Source of the DNA: Diphasiastrum complanatum
Lineage: Eukaryota > Streptophyta > Lycopodiopsida > Lycopodiales > Lycopodiaceae
Assembly (NCBI GenBank): GCA_029204225.1
Contig: CM055095.1
Coordinates: 41,820,684-41,884,683 of the forward strand
Direction: 5' to 3'
DNA length: 64,000 bases
Shown: piece after piece, positions 32,111 to 43,295 of the stretch
Layout: each line of letters opens with the position of its first letter
Numbering within the stretch: the stretch's first letter is position 1
The notes under the pieces: model-generated
The model's database searches: none
Seen by the model: the letters and a program-made list of their open reading frames with translations, nothing else
Told to the model about the DNA's origin: nothing
Program-made: the position numbers and the translations under genes

Positions 32111-34639
32111 GACCAAAAAAAAGAGAAATGACCTAGACACCCATTTTTTCAAAAGGTTGAAAATTGTTTGAAAATTTGCCAAAATATTGAATGTCAAATC
32201 TATAAAAATTAATCAAAATTTTAAAAAAGTTTCATTTTGTTATAATTTACAAATATGGAAAAACATAATGAGTTAATATTATTTTTTTCATTTCCAAATT
32301 TGGCTCTACTATAAAATTTCAAATGTGAATAAATTATTGATTTTTTTTTTTTTGTAATAATTTCGGATTTTCAAACTTTGGAAGTTTAACTTTTGGATAA
32401 ACAATTGAAAATTTAAGTGATTTGAATAGCTTAAAAGTTCTATAAAAAAAATATCTGTTGAATTGTTTCTAAAATACACATATTAAACTTATTTATGACT
32501 AATTATGATGACTAAAATATTAATACCTAGAATTGATTGAATTGAAAAATGTGTGCAAAATACAACTAAAAAATTTGTGAAAAAATGTACCACTTAAGAA
32601 TGTCACTCTTGCATTAGTACCACCAATTTTTTTTTAAAATTATGGGGTTCACAATTTGAGACTCTCTTAAAATAAAAGGCTGGAACCACATTTAGATCAA
32701 CTGAATACGAAGCATAATTTATAATGAGATTTTTGTGAGAAACATAAATTCCAAGAGCAAAGCAAAAGAAGAGTTTATTGTCAAATTGAGTTTGACAAGA
32801 GTCTATTTCCACACCATTGACTTCACATTAGCTCTTGAAACTTGGACAATCACTGGATCTGACCTAGATGCATCTATGACAACCTCTACGAGAGTTACTG
32901 ATGAAAAAAACATCATTTTTTAGTGTGTGCGAAGGTTCCCAGAAGCAGAATCTTCAAAACCCTCACAGAGTATCCATCAAATTAAGGGCAACTTCACACG
33001 TTGACGGTTCCCCTACAATGGGTGGAGAAAATCAGAGCTTTCCTTATGCACTCATAAATTTGCATGACCTGGACGTTGAAAAATTGCATTCTTGTGAAGG
33101 TGAGGTGATGTCATCACAAATGTTATCCAGCCCCACGTTGGGCAAGCCCGCCCTCCAATCCAAGCACACTGCACCACCACACCACATGTGGGCCAAAAGT
33201 TGGATAAGTTGGACAAGTTGTGTGAAACATGTGCCCATGGAAAATCAAGCTCTAGCCTCTTGTTATGTATCGTTGAGATGAAGAGCCTTGTGCTCCTTGG
33301 CTTGGCCTACTTGGGAGTTGAATATTCTACATAACGATGCTAGTGCAAATTACGTATATTGCCAAAAGAAAAACTAGAAACAAAGGCCAGCCTCATAGAC
33401 ATTAACATGTAAGTTAAATTTCAACATTCTAGAATGCACTAAACATGTAGTCAATTTTTAGAATGTCATCCTACACAGTTTGATGAGAAAATCTCCTTAA
33501 AACATATTTCAATAAAAATGTTTATTAATCACAAAAGAATGTATAACTCTCAAAGCCATACATCACATAAATGCAATGTTTCATATGTTGGTGATTCTAA
33601 TACCTTCAAGTAGAAGGCCAAAATGACAATCCATCTTAAAGACATGTACTTATGAGCGTGATGTTTATGAATAAAATTAAAAAATATGAGATTGATGTCG
33701 CATTTCTTTAAGGGATTCATGTAAATTTGTGTGTAAGTTAATAGTAGACAATAATTTCATACATGTTATATTGCATGTTATTGAAATCAAACAAGATGTT
33801 GATTTGGAGATTATGTCCTTCTCTATTGATAAATGAAAACATAATTTAAGAGTTTATAATTGATATTCAACTTCATTATTATATTCATATGTAAGGATGT
33901 CAAAAGTACCAATATTTTTTTGAATTGCTTGGGTTGTTTTTTGAATGTTGTAATAATTTGAACCACATGAAGCAAATTAATCTATATAGAATGACTATAT
34001 ATTATTTGCAACCCTTTTGTCATGAGTAGTACTAATTGTAGATATGATAGAATTATTCTTTACAGGAACATATAGGAATGCATCTGCCATTTATTTTTAA
34101 GCAAGATTTTCTATGTGTTGGTGATATCTTTTTGTCAACAATGTAGTTTGTCCAATGTAATTTTTTTTGTTTTTGTTTTGGTGCATTCTAACTTATAAAT
34201 GTGAATAATCTTTGTTCTCTTTTTGGTGGTGTGTTTTTTTGCATCCAAATATCTGATGTATGTTTTTGTAAATTGAGCGCAAAGCAATATCTTTCAACGT
34301 TAAGACAATAGTCTAGAAAATGATCTCTGGATTATAATGACAATGATTTTGTTTCCAAAAAATCACTATATTACACATTGATCAATTTGATCGTTATACA
34401 TATAATGTACATGACTTGGTCTAAGGTTGTTTGATAGTGTGGTCCAATGAAAGGTCCATCATTGTTGACGGTTAGGTGGTTTTGAGCGGTGGATCAAAAA
34501 ATAGTTATGAAAGGTCAGAATAGATACTTGAATCTTATTAGAAACAAATTAAAAATTATTCAGGGTAAATTCAAATTACAGACCCACTATCTATCTAGCA
34601 TGTGTCATTAGAATTGCTTTTGCTTGTTGTTGATATGGT
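32111..34639. other. AT-rich, no supported gene
   Basis: Strongly AT-rich with poly-A/T tracts. One weak trace near 33205-33265 (plus) reads LCETCAHGKSSSSLL, like the GAG-pre-integrase C..C..GK motif of Copia, but without other domains. Nothing else is recognised. Confidence 0.4.
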
Positions 34640-34860
34640 TATGCCATCAAAGATGATTCAAAATCATTTTTCTCCTCCTCATTTGTAAGATTACCTTTCT
34701 TGCCCTCCTCTTGTGCTTGTGCTTACATCCTCTTGAAGCATTTGGATGCAGAAAGTCCTTTCTTACCATAAAAGAAACGCTTTTCCTTGGATTGTCCTTC
34801 TTTGCCTTTCCTATAACTTTCTTAACCTCCTTCACTCTTTGATAGATCTCATTTAGTAAA
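34640..34860 (-). pseudogene. Copia gag zinc-knuckle remnant
   Basis: A minus frame gives KEGQSKEKRFFYGKKGLSAS then KCFKRM and a stop, which parallels a gag knuckle (CFYCGKKGH...C) with the two first cysteines and the histidine lost. The surrounding Lys-rich frames fit gag. Too short and decayed to classify further. Confidence 0.4.
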
Positions 34861-35737
34861 GCATTAGGGTTCTGGAAAGAATTTTTTTAGGCTCCAAGGG
34901 TACCTACAAAATCTTGTAGAAATTGTCAAAAAATTGGCAAATCTAGCTTGATCAAAGCCATGTAAATTGTACATAGGTGGGTCCCACATGGGTGAATCCT
35001 TGTTGGCACGTGTGAGATGAGGTCAAAGTAGTTTAGATCTAATTCATAGGATTACTTAGGCTTGTTAGGTCATAATTCCTAAATTATAGGGCCAAATTCC
35101 TTGACTCATGGAGGTGGATAACCAACCTAGCCACCAACTTGGCAAAACTCTAGGGTTAGGTAAGATTGAAAAATTAGGGAAAAAATGGTCAATCATCTCC
35201 CTTATTACATGCTGGATTTTCACTTAACTTGAGATGGGAAGAGCTTATTGTACATACAATCCAGCATTCCATAGTGAGGAGATAGAATTTTTGGAGCAAA
35301 TTGGCAATCTTGAGTTTTATACGCATTGGTCTTGAGTTTTTGTGAATGCTTTGATATCTAAACTTGATTCTACTTAATCTCTGATAATAGGCTATACTGG
35401 AGTTCGTACCACACACGTGGGGTCGGAATTCCATGTTTGTGTTGGGTGGTACTGTGGTGGTTCGCTCACACCAACGACAAATGAGAACTATGAATAACGT
35501 TATTATTATGATAAGGATCTCGATTATTTGGAGAATGGAGATTATAGAGCTGTTCTGATTGTGTTGATTAAGAGTATCAGTGTAGGAGGCTTGGACTACC
35601 ATAAAGAGAGATTGCAAAAACAACAATTAGGCGTCTGGGCTAAAAGCATGGTTTGGTGGTACAACATGGACTTTCAAGGACACTACCTTTTTTGAGTAGA
35701 AATGCACTTTTGTATTATTATACACTATTTTCAGCTA
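34861..35737. other. No supported gene
   Basis: A 145-codon minus ORF (35189-35626) includes one hydrophobic run (ILIIIITLFIVLICRW), but nothing links it to a family and no splice context is visible. It is probably retroelement leader/LTR-type DNA. Confidence 0.3.
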
Positions 35738-36045
35738 ATACTTTTGACTTGCAATAATGTTTTAATTGTACCTCGGAAGTATGTCATGTAGCATATTGGA
35801 AAGCGCTCGTCAAGCACTTTTTAAGGCACTAAACTCCGTTGAAATTGGACTTACAAATAAAAAGTTATGTCATTTTTAATGTGGACTCAAAAAATTATGA
35901 TTAATAAAATTCCCATACTTTTGACTTGCCATAACTTTTTAATCATAACTCAGAAGTATGTCATGTAATATATTATTGGAAAGTGCTCGTCAAGTGCTTC
36001 CTAACGCACCAAACCTCGCTAAAATTAGACTTACTTGTAAAAAGT
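35738..36045. repeat. ~177-bp tandem duplication, diverged
   Basis: The segment ATACTTTTGACTTGC...GAAGTATGTCATGTA...GCTCGTCAAG...GGACTTAC starts at 35738 and again at 35915. The copies differ at many positions, so the duplication is old. It abuts the LTR at about 36050. Confidence 0.75.
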
Positions 36046-36049
36046 GAAG

Positions 36050-36763
36050 AGTGAGAGTTAATAAACATTCAACGGAATGTAGTGAGAAATAACAATAGCG
36101 AATCTATATATTAATGTTGTAATAACAACAATCAGATCACAATACAATTGCGCTGATAAGTGTGTGATCCTACATACAAAAATGAAACAATTACTATAGT
36201 TTTGAATATTTACTCTCTATGTTCTCTAACTCTGAGGAATCAGATACAATGAAGACTATTTTTGATCATTTGATCTCTGTCGGAGTATCTTCATACATCC
36301 TTATCCATCTACAATGCTCATTTACTTATATAGCAACTGGATCATCCTGTGCTATTCTAACTTTACAGTTACAAGATCGTTAATAGCTATTTAACTGATC
36401 AATTAGAACGGTTATTATTGGAGCGTGAGGATGTAGACAGTTTATACTTGAAATCTTGTGTAAATTTGTAGTGTCACATTTTTCAAAAAATATCGCATTT
36501 TTGAAAGTGCCTAAAATGGCCCAAAATTTTGAGTGAACACTTTGTCGCATTTTCACAAAATCCTTTTGTATTCAGAATGACCCGAAAGTGAGGTAGAAGA
36601 CTGTCAAGTTTTTTGTCTTTTTTGGCTATTGAAGTTTGCTAGTAAAAATGTAGACTGTCGCGATAAACAGTTAAAAAATACAGATTACTTTAATGAGAGA
36701 GTGATTTACTTAGAAGAAAAGCAGGGCAGTTAGGATGAGTAGGAGAAAGATTAAACTCCAACA
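36050..36763 (-). mobile_element. Copia family II 3' LTR (minus orientation)
   Basis: The right edge ...AAACTCCAACA (36763) is followed by TTCCCCATTAAGC, whose complement is a polypurine tract (GCTTAATGGGGAA). So on the minus strand an LTR starting TGTTGGAGTTT begins here. The last ~105 bp recur at 54323-54429. The left limit near 36050 is a guess. Confidence 0.65.
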
Positions 36764-36789
36764 TTCCCCATTAAGCTTACTACTACGAA

Positions 36790-38097
36790 TCTGAATTGCA
36801 ATTGAGATTTATCATATCTACTAAAGTAGAATGTTTATCTCTTGACAATGGCTTTGTCAAAATATCAGCCAACATGCTGTTTGTATGACAGTAACTTAGT
36901 ACAACATCTTTATTCTAAACTTTCTCTAAGAAAATGGAACTGAACTTCTATGTGCTTAGTTCTAGTATGAGTATGTGGGTTCAGCCCGCAAGGAAACTAA
37001 TATAACCTGATGTGGATTTTCAAGTATGCATCTCTCCTGCCCAATCTAAATTTGAATATGTGACCAACAAAAGTGCAGCTTCTGTATTACCGTTATAGCT
37101 CAAAGCATAGTGCTTTGTAGCTTGGATGTACTTCAGTGTTCTTTGTAGAGCCTTCCAATGCTAGCTGTAGGCCTGGAGTGGACATGTATTGAGACAATAT
37201 GCTTACCACATATGCTAGATCAGGTCATATACAGATCATAGAATACATTACAGATCCAATGACAGACTAATAAGGATATCTAAATATTTCTTGTTGATTT
37301 GCTTGAGTTCTGGAGTACATGTCTTTAGACAACTTGGATCCTAGATCCATGGGTGTGTCTATCAGTTTGCAGTCTTCCATGCCATATCTGCGAAGCACAT
37401 TGTAGATAGGACTCCTGGCTTGTAGTAATCCTTCTGCTTGCGCGATCTCTATTGATCTACATACTGAGTAGGTAATGAACTGGGCGTAAATCAGTCATCT
37501 CAAATTTTGATGAAAGCAAAGATTTGGTTTCATGAAGTAACTGATGTAAATTGCTGATAATTAATCGTCAATGTATAATGCTATTATAACATAGCTTGAC
37601 CATTCACTTGAGATATACATTTGAGTCTGCGGAGCAAGAAGTAAAATTATGCTGCAACAAGAAGTGATTGATTCTATCATACCAGCAGGCCCTAGGAGAT
37701 TGCTTGAGGCCTTATAGTGCCTTATGCAATTTACATACCAAATGCTCTTGGCCTTGAAGGACGTAACCTTTTGGTTGATAAATGAATATTTCTTCTTGTA
37801 TATCTCCATGAAGGAACGTTGTCTGGACGTCCATTAGTGAATGTCCAGGTCTTCTGCAACAACTATAGCTAGCAAGGTGCGAATAGATTGATGCTTTACC
37901 ATTGGATTGAAGGTGTTAGTGTAATCTATTCCATAAACTTGCTCAAATCTCTTAACCACTAATTGAGCTTTTCATTTGGATATTGATCCATCTAGCTTAA
38001 GAATATCGCGGCTGACTTGTATCAACATCATAAATGCGGTATGCCTTATGTGATGTTGAGTACCCAATGAGAATATTCTTACAACTTATTGGATAAG
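36790..38097 (-). pseudogene. Copia family II RT and RNase H
   Basis: In minus-strand order: an RT block with PKGYVLQGQEHLVCKLHKAL and LKQSPRAC near 37710, YNVLRRYGMEDCKLIDTPMD near 37400, SVIGSVMYSMIC and QYMSTPG near 37200, and RTKHIEVQFHFLRE near 36940. These are the RT and RNase H motifs of Ty1/Copia. Multiple frame changes and stops are present. The body is split at 38101 by the insertion of a smaller Copia. Confidence 0.85.
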
Positions 38098-38101
38098 TTT
38101 C

Positions 38102-40443
38102 TGTGGAAAAAGTACAAAAAGGACCAAGAGTGGATCCTAATCTGATCCTCAAGAGGGATTGGTTGTCAGATTACTTGATCTATCAATCTACTTGAGATTA
38201 AGATCAATCTAGATCAATTCTAGACACAAAATCCTAACAAGAACAATCATTAATTGAACGTAAGTGTACTTTATGGTTTCACACGTGTGAAACACTGTCT
38301 GAGTACGGACTCCAACCTGAAAATCAAGTACACATTGATAGAACCTCAAAACAATAAAAACAAATGTAGACAAATGGAGGGAATAAATCCAAGTTACTTT
38401 CATGAAAGTGACATCTATCTTTGCATCTTGAACCAAACAATGCACTTCCAAATGAAAAATTTCAAAAGATTTGACATGTGTTGTGATGGACTCTTGAAGA
38501 CAAATCTTGCAAGTCCTTGTGAGACTCCAAGCCTCATTCACCTTTCCACAAAGGAAACACCTTTCCTTGGACTTGTCCTTCTTGTATTTGCATTTTGAAC
38601 TTGAAGCTCCATCGTTCACCTCGGTCCCCTTGCTTTGGTTCTCCTTGGATGGACTAGTCTTCTTTTTGTAGCATCTTGAGAAAAAATATCCTCCCTTGCC
38701 ACAAAGGTTGCACTCAGGATCCTTTCTTTCCTTCAATAGGATGCCACCTATTGATGCCATGTGAATAAAGACCTGTGATATGATTCTACAAATGTAATTT
38801 GTGACTTTCAAGAGACTAGATTTGAACATCTTCAACAATCTAGAAGGATCTAGACAAAAGCACACAATCTTTGAATCAAATCACAAAAGAAATCAGATCC
38901 AATCTCCTATTGGACTCATCAAATACCAATGACTCTTTCTTTTGAAAGTTGAAATGGATATGAAAAAGATTTGACACCTAGATTTTCCTTTTCACTTGAC
39001 TAGTTCTCTCAACACTTGAGATTCTTGAACAAAAGATGAATTGTGTTTCAAATAGATGAAAATCAAAATTAATCACTTCTTTTGGACTCACTCTTGACCC
39101 AAATAATCTCACACTTGAGATTTAGAATGAATTTGATTTGATTTGACAACAAACCATACCACCATTTTTTCACAAAACTTAAAAATTTAGACAACTAGAG
39201 ATTCACAAAGATCTCAACCATGCATGAATACTCAAATATGGACTCCTCATCATTCTAGACATCCAATGGGATCACAAATTGACCCTCACACTCTCACAAA
39301 GAAAGTTGAATAGAACTAATTTGAGTTTCATACATACTTTGTCAATTTTTGCTCAACAAATTGAATTCGATCACTCCTATTAGATTCCCTCTCAAATTGG
39401 GTGTGTGAGTCAAATTGTACAAATTTTTTATTTTCTCTACCAAAACCGGAGCTGTATGGCCTCACAAGTGTGAAAAGGGTTCCTGCAGCCCACAACAAGT
39501 TCTGGTCCAAAAATTTTGAGAATATCTATCAAATCCAACTTGCTACCCAAAATTTGACTAGTTTCCAAAAAACTGCTAATTTTGGCTTTGATTTGGATTA
39601 ACCCTATCAATTTCAACAAAACCTCTTGTACTTGGCTCTGATACCATGTGGAAAAAGTACAAAAAGGACCAAGAGTGGATCCTAACCTGATCCTCAAGAG
39701 GGATTGGTTGTCAGATTACTTGATCTATCAATCAACTTGAGATGAAGATCAATCTAGATCAATTCTAGACACAAAATCCTAACAAGAACAATCATTAATT
39801 GAAGGTAAGTGTACTTTATGGTTTCACACGTGTGAAACACTGTCTGAGTACGGACTCCAACCTGAAAATCAAGTACACATTGATAGAACCTCAAAACAAT
39901 CAAAACAAATGTAGACAAATGGAGAGAATCACTCAAACTTGCTTCCAAAACCAAGATTGGTGTCTCACATTGATTATGGCCAAATGTGGCTCTATATATA
40001 CAATAAGTGGGAGCTCGTGGTACTGATCATCCCTTTGATCCCACATGTGTGAAGGTGCTTTGTCATATGATGATTCATCATGCAAAACTGACACTTGGAC
40101 AAAACCTTCTATTTTGAGCACTTTTGGCCCATTTTCCTTCTATATGGAGATCTACTTGAAAATCTTCTAGAAGTCAAAATTCGTCTACTTCAGCTTATTC
40201 CACACATGTGAGTTGTCCTCTACACATGGGATGTGACACCTAACCAAAGGATGTGGCTCATGCAAGCAATAGATTGATGCCATGTGTCATATGTCTAGAA
40301 AACTGGTTTTTGGCCTTTTTAGCCATGATTATGGTACATGACAAGTACACTATTTTCACACGTGGGAACAGGCTCCACACGTGTGTGTTTATCTATATAC
40401 AAGATTTTTGGCCTCTACAAAGCTTATTTTTGCATTTTTCACA
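38102..40443 (-). mobile_element. Copia family I deletion derivative with perfect TSD
   Basis: Flanked by GTTTC on both sides (38097-38101 and 40444-40448). On the minus strand: full 5' LTR (40443-39647, 797 bp), Met-tRNA-type PBS TGGTATCAGAGCCAAG (39646-39631), a leader and damaged gag, then a 3' LTR reduced to its last ~284 bp (38385-38102). Protease to RNase H and the U3 part of the 3' LTR are missing. Reading-frame fragments of the family II Copia resume on both sides, so this insertion is younger than its host element. Confidence 0.92.
38386..38865 (-). pseudogene. Gag fragment of the family I Copia derivative
   Basis: Minus ORF with two knuckle-like motifs, CNLCGKGGYFFSRC (the zinc-binding His replaced) and CFLCGKVNEAW (incomplete), in a Lys/Ser-rich context. 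The frame then runs into the truncated LTR at about 38385. The residues needed for zinc binding are partly lost. Confidence 0.7.
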
Positions 40444-40448
40444 GTTTC

Positions 40449-41573
40449 TTCCTTAGATTAGACGGTATTTGTGCATAGCAGTGACATCCAAACACACGTA
40501 AATATCTCAGACCTGGTTTGTAGCTATAGTAGACTTCAAACAGTGTTCTAGAGTTGATTGCCTTCGTGCTGAAATAACTCTATAGATAACAGGCTGTAGA
40601 AATCGCTTAATCCAAAAGTTCTTGGGTAACTTGATTGTCATGGATCCAACAATATTCGATTCTTTCACTCAGCTACACCATTCTGTTGCGATGTGTAACT
40701 GGCAGTGAACTGATGGTGCACGCCGCATGAAGATAAATAGTTTGGCATTTCATTAGACATGTATTCTCCCCCTTAATCAGACTGTAGAGCCTAATTGATT
40801 CTTTGACCAGTTTGGGTCTCAACAAACTGCTTGAATTCTCTAAAACAATTAAACGTCTCAAATTTCTTCTTTATGAACATGCTTCTAGTGAATCAAGAGA
40901 AGTCATCAATGAATGTGATGAACATAGAGTTTGACCCAAAGAGGGTACACTCATAGGACCACATAACTAGTCACTGTGAATCAGTGACAGAATGGACTTC
41001 GCTCTTTTGGCTTGTCCTTTTAAAAATTTTGTTCTAGGTTGTTTCTCTAGTAAGCACATTTCACAGACAATTTGGTTTGCTATGGGGACAATGTTAATAT
41101 TCATGTCCTTGACCATACTATTTTAATGCATGTACAAGATAGACCTCATGTTTAAATGACCTAATCTTTGATGCCAAACAGGAGCATCAGAACTACTCAT
41201 AGACAATGCATAATCATGACTCAAGATATACAAGTTTCTTCCTCTGTGTGCAAAGAGGATCTCATTATAATTCCCATCAATAATAGTACATCGACTAGCA
41301 GTAATAAAGCTCTATAGCCTTGATCAGTGATCTTGCTTAAAGACAATAAATTCTTTGTTAAATTTAGGTATGTAAAGTACACAGTCTAACTATCTAGTGA
41401 TGCCATCAAGGAACTGTAGTTTGATGTGAAATGGTTCAAAATCAATTAATAAGGGTCAAATGCAATCGTAAACATTGGTTTGGGCAATGATTTTGTCATC
41501 CTCTGTCAAAAACTTTGTAAAATACTTGGCATCATAGCTGGTGTTTGTGGCAATGCCATTTCAAGAAATAATA
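40449..41573 (-). pseudogene. Copia family II GAG-pre-integrase and integrase
   Basis: Minus frames near 41100-40980 read NQIVCEMCLLEKQPRTKFLK (the pre-integrase C..C..GK region) and SLIHSD. Further down come FITFIDDFSRF, GVAERKN-like traces, and near 40500 a KPGLRYLRVFGCHCYAQIP block at the integrase C-terminus, which is broken at 40448 by the family I insertion and would lead into RT below 38097. Stops and frameshifts are frequent. Confidence 0.8.
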
Positions 41574-42857
41574 TGTCCTAGCACAATACCATGTGTGTCG
41601 TACTATACCAACAAGGTTAATATAGATTTTGTAGTAAATAATGTCGTTCCCACAGAGAACAACGTTAGAAAATTATGTTTTTGGTACAATTTATGATAAG
41701 TAGTTTCGAGTGTTATTCTGGTTGTCAATAGACATTAGAAAGTAACCAGTATTACTTGTGTTGGGGCATGTAATATTAATAATTTCAGAACAACAATCTG
41801 GCCTCTATCAAATCGAATGAAACGTGTTCTACAGATGAGATGTTATCAGAGTAGTACAACAGTACTACACTCTGGCTGATTAAGGTGTCAACAAGAGTCG
41901 AGAAATGTTCGATGTATTCGCGGTTGTACAGACAATTAATTAATTGCGTTCGTGAACTATTCGTTTCTAGACAGAAGTCCTCAACTACTTAAGTCTAACT
42001 TAATGGTTAACGAGCACGAATAGTTTTAGAGCACATTAGAAACCTATGTCAATTACAATCAGGAACACAGATCAAAGACTCAATTCTTCAGACAGGGACT
42101 GTCATCTCATATGTATACATACAACTTTATTCAATGATCGTGCTAGACTATACCAAAGATAGTCATTATTCGAGTGTCAAAGAGGAAGTATTCGTGACAG
42201 ACGAATAAGATGATTGTAAGACAGTTCTTTAGAGCATGTTTTACGGATACACACTGGCAAACAACTGTAATGCGCTAGAGAGTCTGTCTGATCAGAGAGT
42301 AATTCATGTAATGTGCTAGAAATTGCTAGTAGACTCAAGATCACTCACACTCAATAGTGCGAAGAACAGAGATAAGGGAGAATAACTCTCAGGACTCTAT
42401 TCACTTCTTCAACCTCTTACATATGCATAAACTCTTCTCTCTCGATGCTCGAGACTGAAGTGTGAGATCATATATGTTCTACGGGACAAACAAACACACC
42501 TCTAAAACAACAGGTGCGTCGCTCCCGCAAAAGGGTCTAGTTAACAATTAGACTAAGTATACGTTCAATTATACCATAAGACGTATATTTAACTAAGAGT
42601 TAAAATGACTCTAGTTTAACATGTCTTTTCATTCTAGTCGTTTCGCGTGGACGGCCTAGTAAAGGTTATCCAAGGCAATGTCTTTCCTTTTAAAGGTCTT
42701 GTCCTTTATTACAAGGCAAGTACTTAGGAGATATATTATCGAAAAATGACTTAGGCCTCTTCATGATTTATACTTATCCAACGTATATATTCCTTTTTGA
42801 GTATATCATGCCATATTGAGGTTGATATTCAATATTTAACAATAAAGTGGCATGACA
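41574..42857 (-). mobile_element. Gypsy 3' LTR (minus orientation), ~1.28 kb
   Basis: Plus-strand edges TGTCCTAGCACAAT and GTGGCATGACA form the short TGTC/GACA inverted ends of an LTR. Beyond 42857, TATCCCCTTCCTC is the complement of a polypurine tract (GAGGAAGGGGATA), placing the element body at higher coordinates. The left edge is judged only from where Copia integrase similarity ends. Confidence 0.65.
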
Positions 42858-43295
42858 TATCCCCTTCCTCAAATGTGAAACGTCCTCGTGAACATATCAT
42901 CTTCGTTTCAAGGATTATTCGCGAAACATTATGTTCTTCAGATTTTTGTTAAGGCAAAAAGATATTTCTTCATATGATTCGTCCTTTAGATATTTCTTCG
43001 TCCTAGAGAATATTTGTCTTGATGTTTTAGTAATCGAATAGGTTGTTTTGAGTTGATCTTTGAATTGTTGATAAGAACTGAATCAAACTTCAAAACATCT
43101 TCAAAACTTCAAATATCTAAATTCAGCATCACATATAGAAACATCACCACGACAAAGGCACAAATGAATATTCATGAATGATTCAATTCTTCATGTAATT
43201 TCTAAGCAAACTCCAAGTTTTGTTGAGCCTCAATCAACAGCAAGTCTTGTTTTGATTTCATGTAATGGCCAACTGGGAGGTCGAATTCTTCTAGT

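Noticed and set aside
33044-33281. Plus-strand ORF with a possible Copia pre-integrase motif
   Set aside because: Only one short CETCAHGK-like string in a different frame; too weak to call beyond a note.
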